From Lysobacteraceae bacterium NML03-0222 (GTDB lineage Bacteria > Pseudomonadota > Gammaproteobacteria > Xanthomonadales > Xanthomonadaceae): a stretch of 64,000 nucleotides of DNA. The notes under the pieces were generated by a model. The model was not told the DNA's origin. It saw only the letters and a program-made list of their open reading frames with translations, and searched no databases. The position numbers and the translations under genes were made by a program. The stretch is from contig NWQM01000016.1 in NCBI GenBank assembly GCA_002798195.1, positions 62,001 through 126,000 of the forward strand, given 5' to 3'. This document shows, piece by piece, positions 26,550-37,445 of the stretch (its first letter is position 1; every line of letters starts with the position of its first letter).

Positions 26550-29500
26550 TCAGCTGCGGTCAGCCAGTTGAGCCAGGCGCTGTACGGCGACCGAAACGGT
26601 CGGGTAGTCCAGCGTCTTTTGCGCAGCCAGTTCGCTCAGCATGGCCAGCGTAAAGCGCAGTGCGGCATCATCGCGTGCCAACCAGGCATTGACCTTGGCA
26701 TCGGCATCCTTGCCGGGCATGGCCAGCACTTGTGCGGTGAGCTTGCGCATCTGCGCCGAGAGCTCATCGCTCAACACGCCACGCGCCACCGCATGCCAGC
26801 GGCCATCCACTTTGAGGGCAGCGATTTGCTCGCCGAGCCACAGGATGTTGAGGGCATCGGACAGGCGGAAATACACCTTGGCCACATCCACGGCCTGCAG
26901 CTTGCGCTCACCGGCCAGCTCGATGATGTTCGGGCTGGCGTCGAGGTACGGCAGTGCGGCGATTTGCTCGGCCAGCGGCTTGGGCAGTCCCTTGGCACGC
27001 CATTCCTTGAGCGAAGCCTCATAGGCCGGACGCTGCGATGCCGGCAGGATGCCTGCCCCGGCGCGAATCTCACTGAAGCCCTGGTGATAGCGTTTGACGG
27101 CGGTGTCGATGGCCGGAATCGCTCCCGGACGTGACAGCAGCCAGCGGGTGAAGCTGCGCTGCGAGTTCCAGATGACTTGCAGGGCATCAATCTGCACCTC
27201 GTCGCTGACCTTGCCATCAAGTGCATCAATCTGTGCCCACAAGTCACGGGCATCCAAGGTTTCGCGGGTGATGGTATAGGCGCGGGCGATTTCACCGATG
27301 CTGCGGCCACTGTCTTCCTGCATGCGCATCAGGAAGGTGGCGCCCATGCGGTTGATGGTGGAGTTGGTGACCGCCGTGGCGATGATTTCACGCTTCAGGC
27401 GATGATCCTGCATGGCCTTGGCGTATTTCTTCTGCAGCGCTTCAGGGAAGTAGCGCTCCAACTCCTTGGACAGATACGGGTCTTCCGGCACATCGCTGGC
27501 CAGAAGCTCCGGATAGGCCACCAGCTTGGCATAGGAAAGCAGCACGCACAGCTCCGGCCGGGTCAGGCCTTCCCCACGCGCCTTGCGATCGGCCATTTCC
27601 GCATCGCTTGGCAGGTCTTCAATCTTGCGATCGAGCTGGCCGGCTGCTTCCAGGGTGCGGATGAAATGCAGCTTGGAGCCCAGACGGCTCTGGCTCATGC
27701 GCTGCATCAGCGACAAGGTCTGGTTCTGGCGATAGTTGTCGTGCAGCACCAGGGCGGCGACCTCATCGGTCATCGAAGCCAGCAGCTTGTTGCGATCGGC
27801 CAGCTTCAGGCTGCCCTTTTGCACTTCGCCATTCAAGAGAATCTTGATGTTGACTTCGTGGTCAGAAGTATCCACACCGGCGGAGTTGTCGATGAAGTCG
27901 GTATTGAGCAGCACGCCGTTCTGCGCCGCTTCGATACGCCCCTTCTGGGTGAAGCCGAGGTTGCCGCCTTCGCCGACAATCTTGCAGCGCAGCTCATTGC
28001 CATTGACGCGCAGCGCGTTGTTGGCGCGGTCGCCGACATCGGCATGGGTTTCGCTGCTGCCCTTGACATAGGTGCCGATACCGCCGTTCCAGAGCAAGTC
28101 CACCGGCGCCTTGAGCGCGGCAGAAATCAGCTCGGTCGGGCTCAGGCTATCCACCGAGGTGTCGATGCCGAGCGCTTCCTTGACTTCCGGGGTGAGCTTG
28201 ATGGACTTTTCGGCACGCGAGAACACCCCGCCGCCCTTGCTGATGAGCTTGGCGTCATAGTCCGCCCACGAGGAGCGCGGCACCTTGAACAGGCGCTGGC
28301 GCTCCTTGAAGGAGGCGGCCGCATCCGGGTTCGGGTCGAGGAACACATGGCGATGGTCGAAGGCGCAGACCAGACGGATGTGCTTGGAAAGCAGCATGCC
28401 GTTGCCGAACACGTCGCCGGACATATCGCCGATGCCCACGCAGGTGAAGTCTTCCTTCTGGCTGTTGCGTCCCAGGGCGCGGAAGTGGCGCTTGACCGAC
28501 TCCCAGGCGCCGCGGGCGGTGATGCCCATGCCCTTGTGGTCATAGCCGACCGAGCCGCCGGAGGCGAAGGCATCGCCCAGCCAGAAGCCGTGCGCTTCGG
28601 AAATGGCATTGGCCTTGTCGGAGAAGGTCGCGGTGCCCTTGTCGGCCGCCACCACCAGATACGGGTCATCGCCATCGTGGCGCACCACGCCCGCAGGCGG
28701 CAGCACCTTGCCTGCTTGCGAGAGATTGTCGGTGATGTCGAGGAGGCCATTGATGAAGCGCTGGTAGCAGGCCACGCCTTCGGCAAACCAGGCATCGCGG
28801 TCAACAGCCGGGTCAGGCAGCTGCTTGGCAAAGAAGCCGCCCTTGCTGCCTACCGGCACAATCACGGTGTTCTTCACCATCTGCGCCTTGACCAGCCCCA
28901 GCACTTCGGTGCGGAAGTCTTCACGGCGATCCGACCAGCGCAGGCCGCCACGCGCCACCGGACCATAGCGCAAGTGGGTGCCTTCCACGCGCGGGCCGCA
29001 CACCCAGATTTCGCGGTACGGACGCGGCTTGGGCAGGTCGGGCACCTGGGCACAGTCGAGCTTGAAGCTGAGGTAGTCGGCCGGGCCGCCATCCTTGCGC
29101 AGGCCATTGGCATATTCGATGTAGTAATTGGTGCGCAAGGTGGCATCAATCACCCCGATGAAGCTGCGCAGGATGCGGTCTTCGTCCAAGCTCTTGACTT
29201 CTTCCAGCTGCTTGGCAAGCGCCGCCTGGCTGGCCGCCATGCGCTTGTCACGGCCGGACTTGATTGCAGGGTCGAAGCGGGCGGCGAAATGTTCGGCAAT
29301 CTGCCGGGCAATCGCCGGATAGCGCGAGAGCGTGGCTTCCACATAGCTCTGCGAGAACGGCACGCCGATTTGCAACAGGTATTTGCAATAGGCGCGCAGC
29401 ATCGAGACCTGCTTCCAGCTAAGGCCAGCGGCCAGGATCAGCTTGTTGAAGCCGTCGCTTTCCAGCTCGCCGCGCCAGACGCGGCCAAAGGCTTCGACAA

Positions 29501-31379
29501 ACAGCTCGGCATTAGCCGCCGGGTCAGCGCCTTCGGGGACGGTGACTTCAAAGTCCTGCACATAGGCGGTTTCGTCTTCACCCGCCACCTTGTGCGGGTA
29601 TTCGGCGACGATGCGCAGTCCCATGTTTTCCAGCATCGGGATGACATCGGACAGCGGCAGGCTGTAGTCGCGGTGATAGAGCTTGACCTCGACCGCGCCC
29701 TTGGCATGACTGGCCTCTTGGTCGGCGCGCAGGCTGATACGCAGGTCATCGGGGCCGGTCAATGCGGCCAGCTGCACCACGTCGGCCGCCGCCGAGGCCA
29801 CGCTGGCCTGTTCGATGTACGAGGCGCTGAGTGCGCGGCCATAGCGCTTGGCCAGTGTCAGACCTTCGGCTTCGCCATGTTCGGCGATCAGCAGATCGGT
29901 CAAATCGTCATGCCAGTTGCGCACGATGGCGGTGAGTGCCGCTTCCAGCTCAGCCACATCCACCTTGGCCACATCCACATCGGCACGCGGGCGCACATTC
30001 ATATGCAACTGCGCCAGCGGCGACTCACCGACCACCACATGGCTATCCACATGGTCGGCGCCCAGATGGGTCTTCAGCATCTCCTCAATACGCTTGCGCA
30101 TCGCGGTATTGAAGCGCTCGCGCGGCACGAAGGCCAGCACCGAATAATAGCGGCCATAGCGGTTGCGGCGCACGAACAGCTTGCTGTCCACGCGCTCTTG
30201 CAGGCCGAGAATGCCGCTGGCAAGCGCCTGCAATTCTTCGCGACTGGACTGGAACAGCTCATCGCGCGGCAGGGTTTGCAGGATATGGCGCAGCGCCTTG
30301 GCGCTGTGGCCGGATGCAGGCAGGCCCGAAGCCTTGAGCACATCTTCGCAGCGGCTGCGCACCACCGGGATGTCCCAGGCATTGCTGTTATAGGCGCTGG
30401 AAGTAAACAGGCCGATGAAGCGCTTCTCGCCCACTGCCTTGCCCTTGGCATCGAAGGTCACCACGCCGATGTAGTCCATATAGCCACTGCGATGCACGGT
30501 GGCACGGGCATTGGTCTTGGTCAGCACCAGCGGCTCACGCACGCCATCGGCCTGCAATTGGTGCGCATCCAGCGATTTCATCGGCCGCGACTGACCGGCA
30601 TCGGCGCGCAACAGCCCAAGGCCACTGCCTTTGACCGGCACCAGCATGTCGTCCTTGCCCTGCTTTTCCACTTTGTATTCGCGGTAGCCGAGGAAGGTGA
30701 AGTGATCATCGGCCACCCACTCCAGAAACTCGCGGGTTTCGTCCAGGGCACTGGCTTCGATGCTCTTGGGGTGCGACTTCAGCGCCTCGGCGGAAGCCAG
30801 CATTTGTTCGCGGATTTTTTCCCAGTCCGCCACGCTCACGCGCACATCCTCCAACACGCGCTTGATGCTGGTTTCCAGCTTGCGCGCATCGGCAGCGGCC
30901 AGACGGTCGATTTCCACATGAATCAGCGATTCGGCCTCGCCTTTGCCAGTGCTCTTGAGCTTGCCTTCGCTATCACGCGTTACCTGCACCACCGGGTGCA
31001 GCAGGGCGTGGATGCCGATACCGGCATCGGTCAGCGCATTGGTGACCGAATCGACCAGGAACGGCATATCGTCATTGACAATTTGCAGCACACTGCGGGC
31101 GCTATCCCAGCCGTGCTTCTTGCTCTCCGGATTGAACACCCGCACCAGCGCCTTGCCCGACTTGCGGGCGTTGGCAAACTCCAGCATATCGGCTGCCAAC
31201 GCAGCCCAGGTTGCGGCCGGATGCGCCGCCAGCTCGCCGGGGGTCATGCGTGCATACAGGGCACTGGCAAAGCGCGCCGCATCCTCCTTTTTGGTCAGCA
31301 GGTTTTGCACCTCTTTGAGCGAAACAGCGGATACGCGCGAGTTGGAAGCCGCGCGCGGAGTAGCTTTCTTGGCAGTCAT
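26550..31379 (-). CDS. NAD-specific glutamate dehydrogenase, large (L-GDH) type
   Basis: At 1609 residues this is the giant (about 180 kDa) NAD-dependent glutamate dehydrogenase known from Pseudomonas and Xanthomonas, which deaminates glutamate to 2-oxoglutarate. The long N-terminal regulatory part (to about 700) contains ACT-like segments (FLVDSVTNALTDAGIGIHALLHP). The catalytic core has GPRVEGTHLRYGPVARGGLRWSDR, TVIVPVGSKGGFF and GIGDMSGDVFGNGML. Start 31379 has AGGT upstream; the ATG at 31421 overlaps the acyl-CoA dehydrogenase end. It follows that gene by 38 bases. A plus-strand open frame of 1434 codons lies antisense and is an artefact of codon bias. Confidence 0.95.
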   Translation of the reverse strand: MTAKKATPRAASNSRVSAVSLKEVQNLLTKKEDAARFASALYARMTPGELAAHPAATWAALAADMLEFANARKSGKALVRVFNPESKKHGWDSARSVLQIVNDDMPFLVDSVTNALTDAGIGIHALLHPVVQVTRDSEGKLKSTGKGEAESLIHVEIDRLAAADARKLETSIKRVLEDVRVSVADWEKIREQMLASAEALKSHPKSIEASALDETREFLEWVADDHFTFLGYREYKVEKQGKDDMLVPVKGSGLGLLRADAGQSRPMKSLDAHQLQADGVREPLVLTKTNARATVHRSGYMDYIGVVTFDAKGKAVGEKRFIGLFTSSAYNSNAWDIPVVRSRCEDVLKASGLPASGHSAKALRHILQTLPRDELFQSSREELQALASGILGLQERVDSKLFVRRNRYGRYYSVLAFVPRERFNTAMRKRIEEMLKTHLGADHVDSHVVVGESPLAQLHMNVRPRADVDVAKVDVAELEAALTAIVRNWHDDLTDLLIAEHGEAEGLTLAKRYGRALSASYIEQASVASAAADVVQLAALTGPDDLRISLRADQEASHAKGAVEVKLYHRDYSLPLSDVIPMLENMGLRIVAEYPHKVAGEDETAYVQDFEVTVPEGADPAANAELFVEAFGRVWRGELESDGFNKLILAAGLSWKQVSMLRAYCKYLLQIGVPFSQSYVEATLSRYPAIARQIAEHFAARFDPAIKSGRDKRMAASQAALAKQLEEVKSLDEDRILRSFIGVIDATLRTNYYIEYANGLRKDGGPADYLSFKLDCAQVPDLPKPRPYREIWVCGPRVEGTHLRYGPVARGGLRWSDRREDFRTEVLGLVKAQMVKNTVIVPVGSKGGFFAKQLPDPAVDRDAWFAEGVACYQRFINGLLDITDNLSQAGKVLPPAGVVRHDGDDPYLVVAADKGTATFSDKANAISEAHGFWLGDAFASGGSVGYDHKGMGITARGAWESVKRHFRALGRNSQKEDFTCVGIGDMSGDVFGNGMLLSKHIRLVCAFDHRHVFLDPNPDAAASFKERQRLFKVPRSSWADYDAKLISKGGGVFSRAEKSIKLTPEVKEALGIDTSVDSLSPTELISAALKAPVDLLWNGGIGTYVKGSSETHADVGDRANNALRVNGNELRCKIVGEGGNLGFTQKGRIEAAQNGVLLNTDFIDNSAGVDTSDHEVNIKILLNGEVQKGSLKLADRNKLLASMTDEVAALVLHDNYRQNQTLSLMQRMSQSRLGSKLHFIRTLEAAGQLDRKIEDLPSDAEMADRKARGEGLTRPELCVLLSYAKLVAYPELLASDVPEDPYLSKELERYFPEALQKKYAKAMQDHRLKREIIATAVTNSTINRMGATFLMRMQEDSGRSIGEIARAYTITRETLDARDLWAQIDALDGKVSDEVQIDALQVIWNSQRSFTRWLLSRPGAIPAIDTAVKRYHQGFSEIRAGAGILPASQRPAYEASLKEWRAKGLPKPLAEQIAALPYLDASPNIIELAGERKLQAVDVAKVYFRLSDALNILWLGEQIAALKVDGRWHAVARGVLSDELSAQMRKLTAQVLAMPGKDADAKVNAWLARDDAALRFTLAMLSELAAQKTLDYPTVSVAVQRLAQLADRS

Positions 31380-31417
31380 CTCATCTACCTGTGCAGGAGA
31401 ATCAAGGTTGGGAATGG

Positions 31418-32566
31418 TCAACGAAGACCGGTTTCGTTACGAGCGATCACCAGCCGCTGGATTTCACTGGTGCCCTCGTAGATTTCGGTGATTTTGGCGT
31501 CACGGAAGTAACGCTCCAGCGGCATTTCCTTGCTATAGCCCATGCCTGCATGGATTTGCACGGCCTGATGGGCAATCCACATCGCATTCTCGGATGCGGT
31601 GAGCTTGGCAACGGCAGCTTCAGTGCTGAAGCGCTCGCCTTGCGATTTTTTCCAGGCCGCGCGCAGCGTCAGAAGCAGCGCGGCATCGAGCTTGCATTTC
31701 ATGTCGGCAATCTTGGCCTGGATCATCTGGAAGCTACCGATGGCCTGGCCAAATGCCTTGCGCTCTTTGACGTATTCCAGGCTGGCCTGATACGCCGCAC
31801 GGGCAATGCCGATGGCCTGGCTGGCAATGCCGATACGCCCGGCATCGAGCACGCTCATGGCAATCTTGAAGCCCTGGCCTTCTTCGCCCAGCACTTCATC
31901 GGCTTGCGCCACGTAATCGGTGAACTCGATTTCGCAGGTGGCCGAAGCGCGGATGCCGAGCTTGGGCTCGGTCTTGCCGCGATGGAAGCCCTGGCGCTGG
32001 GTATCAATCATGAAGGCGGTGATGCCGCGCGCACCCTTGTCCGGGTCGGTCATGGCAAACAGCACGATGTAATCGGCCACAGGCCCGGAAGTAATCCAGC
32101 TTTTTTTGCCGTTGATGACAAAGCTGCCATCGGCCTGCTTGACGGCGCGGCAACGCATCGCGGTGGCGTCCGAGCCGGACTGCGGCTCGGTCAGCGCGAA
32201 TGCGCCAATGGCGCGGCCTTCGGCGATATCACGCACATATTTTTGCTTCTGCGCTTCAGTGCCGTGGGTCAGGATGCCGTTGCAGAACAGCGAATTGTTG
32301 ACCGACATGATGGTGCTGTGCGCAGCATCGGCCGCAGCGATCTCAATCATCGCCAGCACATAACCTATCGTGTCCATGCCGGCGCCACCGTATTCGACAG
32401 GCACTTCGATGCCCATCAGCCCGTTTTCGCCCAGCAGGCGGATGTTTTCCAGCGGAAACTCGCCGGTCTGGTCATGGTGTTCGGCGGAGGGGGCGATTTT
32501 TTCTTCGGCGATGCGGCGCGCCACATCCTGAATCATCAACTGCTCTTCGGTAAAGCCAAAATCCAC
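31418..32566 (-). CDS. Short-chain acyl-CoA dehydrogenase (butyryl-CoA type)
   Basis: A 382-residue FAD flavoprotein of the acyl-CoA dehydrogenase family, with FAD/substrate blocks AFALTEPQSGSDA and SWITSGPVADYIV, and the catalytic base Glu364 in EIYEGTSEIQR, the position used by short- and medium-chain enzymes. It forms the alpha,beta double bond in beta-oxidation or branched-chain catabolism and passes electrons to ETF. GAGAGG precedes the ATG and TACAAT (minus, 32598-32603) is a candidate -10. Located upstream of gdh in one transcript and divergent from the ArsR-metH unit. Confidence 0.92.
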   Translation of the reverse strand: MDFGFTEEQLMIQDVARRIAEEKIAPSAEHHDQTGEFPLENIRLLGENGLMGIEVPVEYGGAGMDTIGYVLAMIEIAAADAAHSTIMSVNNSLFCNGILTHGTEAQKQKYVRDIAEGRAIGAFALTEPQSGSDATAMRCRAVKQADGSFVINGKKSWITSGPVADYIVLFAMTDPDKGARGITAFMIDTQRQGFHRGKTEPKLGIRASATCEIEFTDYVAQADEVLGEEGQGFKIAMSVLDAGRIGIASQAIGIARAAYQASLEYVKERKAFGQAIGSFQMIQAKIADMKCKLDAALLLTLRAAWKKSQGERFSTEAAVAKLTASENAMWIAHQAVQIHAGMGYSKEMPLERYFRDAKITEIYEGTSEIQRLVIARNETGLR

Positions 32567-32632
32567 GATGACCTCTCACATCTGATTTGAATGCGGCATT
32601 GTAGCCCTCATGCTGCACAAATCTCACGCTTC

Positions 32633-32661
32633 TTGACCGTATGGAAGAGCACGGCGAGAAT
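32633..32661 (+). promoter_or_regulatory. Predicted sigma-70 promoter of the arsR-metH operon
   Basis: TTGACC (32633-32638) and GAGAAT (32656-32661) are separated by exactly 17 bases, a 5/6 and 4/6 match to consensus. Transcription would begin near 32668, inside the inverted repeat at 32664-32687 and after the in-frame ATG at 32641. This supports the later start codon at 32689. Confidence 0.55.
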
Positions 32662-32663
32662 AA

Positions 32664-32687
32664 ATCTTTTGATTCGGATAAAAAGAT
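32664..32687. promoter_or_regulatory. Inverted repeat, likely operator of the ArsR-type regulator
   Basis: ATCTTTT (32664-32670) and AAAAGAT (32681-32687) form a perfect 7-bp inverted repeat with a 10-base spacer, in an AT-rich patch directly before the regulator start at 32689. It covers the predicted transcription start, where an ArsR-family dimer would block transcription. Autoregulation and ligand response are inferred, not shown. Confidence 0.55.
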
Positions 32688-32688
32688 A

Positions 32689-33618
32689 ATGGATTTGGAA
32701 GCCTGGTCGAGCCGCCTCAAGGTGTTCGCCGATGCCACACGGGTGCGGTTGTTGGCGCTGTTGGCGCGCGAGGAGCTGACCGTGGCCGAGCTTGCTGCCA
32801 TCACCGGCCTTGCCCAGCCACGGGTGTCCACTCATTTGGCGCGACTGAAAGAGGCTGCATTGGTGCGTGACCGTCGCGCCGGGGTTTCGGCCTATTACCG
32901 CTTTGATGAGGAGGCGCTGGATGCTGCGCAGCGCACTTTGTGGCAGGCTTTGCGCGATGGCAGTGATGACCCGCTGCTGGCGCAGGATGCCGCGCGCCTG
33001 CCGCAGGTATTGGCCAGCCGCGCCAGTGAACAAAACTGGGCGGACTCAGTTGCGGGCGATATGGAGCGGCACTACTCGCCAGGACGCACCTGGGAGGCGC
33101 TGGCGCGCAGCGCCCTGCCCTTGCTCGATGCCGGCGATGTGCTGGACATCGCTTCCGGCGATGGCGTGCTGGCCGAGCTGATGGCGCCGCATGCCGAGCG
33201 CTATGTCTGTCTGGATGCCAGTCGCCGGGTGGTGAATGCCGCCAGTGAGCGGCTGCGGGTGCATGACAATGTGGAGGTCATCGAGGGCGATATGCACGCG
33301 CTGCGTTTTGCCGATGCCAGTTTCGACCTGGTGGTGATGATGCACGCCCTGACCTATGCCGAAAAACCGCAGCTGGCAGTGAACGAGGCTGCGCGCGTGC
33401 TGCGCCCCGGCGGGCGCCTGCTGCTCTCGAGCCTTGGCAAACATGCCCATGCCTCTGCGGTTGAGCCGTTTGGTCATGTCAATCTCGGCTTTACCCGCAA
33501 AGAGTTGCAGAAATTCATCGAAAAGGCCGGGCTTGTCTTGCAGGACGAGGGCACCATCACCCGCGAGCGCCGTCCGCCGCATTTTGAAGTCATCGCGCTG
33601 ATTGGGGTCAAGCCGTGA
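32689..33618 (+). CDS. ArsR-family regulator fused to a SAM-dependent methyltransferase domain
   Basis: The 309-residue protein has an ArsR winged helix (about 5-75; recognition region ELAAITGLAQPRVSTHLARLKEAALV) without the cysteine metal sites of ArsR/SmtB, followed by a class I methyltransferase fold with motif I VLDIASGDGV at 151-160 and a later VLRPGGRLL strand. It resembles SahR-type regulators, which sense S-adenosylhomocysteine and control methionine-cycle genes. It overlaps metH by four bases (GTGA), so it most likely controls metH and itself. The start at 32689 is preferred over ATG 32641 because promoter and operator occupy 32633-32687. Confidence 0.85.
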   Translation: MDLEAWSSRLKVFADATRVRLLALLAREELTVAELAAITGLAQPRVSTHLARLKEAALVRDRRAGVSAYYRFDEEALDAAQRTLWQALRDGSDDPLLAQDAARLPQVLASRASEQNWADSVAGDMERHYSPGRTWEALARSALPLLDAGDVLDIASGDGVLAELMAPHAERYVCLDASRRVVNAASERLRVHDNVEVIEGDMHALRFADASFDLVVMMHALTYAEKPQLAVNEAARVLRPGGRLLLSSLGKHAHASAVEPFGHVNLGFTRKELQKFIEKAGLVLQDEGTITRERRPPHFEVIALIGVKP

Positions 33619-34714
33619 AGTCGCTGCCCTGGCATCACCCGGCGCGTGCCGAGGCGCTATTGGCTGCGCTCAAACAGCGCATCCTGATTCTCGATGGCGC
33701 GATGGGCACCATGATTCAGCGCCATGAACTTGGCGAGGCCGACTATCGCGGTGAGCGTTTCCGTGATGGTTACGACCGTCTGTTCACGCCAGATGGCAGC
33801 CACCAGCATGGCGAGGGCTGCGGCTGCCAAGGTCACGACCAACGCGGCAATAACGACCTTCTGACCCTGACCCAGCCGCATATCATCCAAGGCATCCACC
33901 GCGAATACCTCATGGCCGGTGCCGACCTTGTGGAAACCAATACCTTCAATTCCACCACCATTTCACTGGCCGACTACCAGTTGCAACATTTGGTGCATGA
34001 GCTGAACTGCGAAGGCGCACGTCTGGCTCGCGCCGCCTGCGACGAAGTGCAAGCGCTCACCCCGGACAAACCGCGCTTTGTGGTCGGCGTGCTCGGCCCC
34101 ACCAGCCGCACCGCCTCGCTCTCGCCGGATGTCAACCGCCCCGGCTACCGCGCCATCACCTTTGACGAGCTGCGCGCCACTTACCGACAGGCGGCGGACG
34201 GCCTGATTGCAGGCGGTGCCGATATCCTGATGGTGGAAACGGTGTTCGATACTCTGAACGCCAAGGCCGCGCTGTTCGCCATCGAGGAAGCCTTCGATGC
34301 GCTAGGGGCGCGCCTGCCGGTGATGATTTCCGGCACCATCACCGATGCGTCCGGGCGCACGCTTTCAGGGCAAACCGCCGAGGCGTTCTGGTATTCGCTA
34401 CGCCATGCCCGGCCACTGGCAATCGGCCTCAATTGTGCGCTGGGCGCCAAAGACTTGCGCGCACATATCGACACCCTGGCACAAGTGGCCGATGCCTATG
34501 TCAGCACCCATCCCAATGCCGGGCTGCCCAATGCTTTTGGCGGCTATGACGAAACCCCCGAGGACATGGCCGAAGTGCTGCGCGGCTTTGCCGAATCGGC
34601 TCTGGTGAATATCGTCGGCGGTTGCTGCGGTACCTCGCCTGCACATATCCGCGCGATTGCCGATGCCTTGGCATCGCTGCCGCCGCGTGCACTGCCACAG
34701 CTGGAATCTGCCGC

Positions 34715-34718
<4 letters not shown>
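33615..34718 (+). CDS. metH: Methionine synthase, homocysteine-binding part (split MetH, N-terminal half)
   Basis: This 367-residue protein equals the first module of cobalamin-dependent MetH, binding homocysteine through zinc at Cys274, Cys337 and Cys338 (NIVGGCCGT). It opens with LILDGAMGTMIQ and has FNSTTISLADYQ. It begins with GTG overlapping the regulator stop and ends exactly at the module border, overlapping the second half by ATGA. Compared with E. coli MetH it has an insertion of roughly 20 residues at about 55-77 rich in His and Cys (SHQHGEGCGCQGHD). A split MetH is known in Xanthomonads, so this is not a frameshift. Confidence 0.94.
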
Positions 34719-37399
<2,681 letters not shown>

Positions 37400-37411
37400 G
37401 CCATCCAAAAC

Positions 37412-37436
37412 CTGGCGCCGTCAATTGCGGCGCCAG
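37412..37436. terminator. Hairpin between convergent metH and icmF
   Basis: CTGGCGCCG (37412-37420) and CGGCGCCAG (37428-37436) form a 9-bp GC-rich stem with a 7-base loop in the 46-base gap between two convergent stops. No T-tract follows on either strand, so it may stop or protect both transcripts only weakly. Confidence 0.45.
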
Positions 37437-37445
37437 AGAGCCGGT

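Noticed and set aside
27177..31481. Plus-strand open frame of 1434 codons antisense to glutamate dehydrogenase
   Set aside because: It mirrors gdh throughout, has no ribosome site or family motifs, and such antisense frames arise from G+C-rich third positions.
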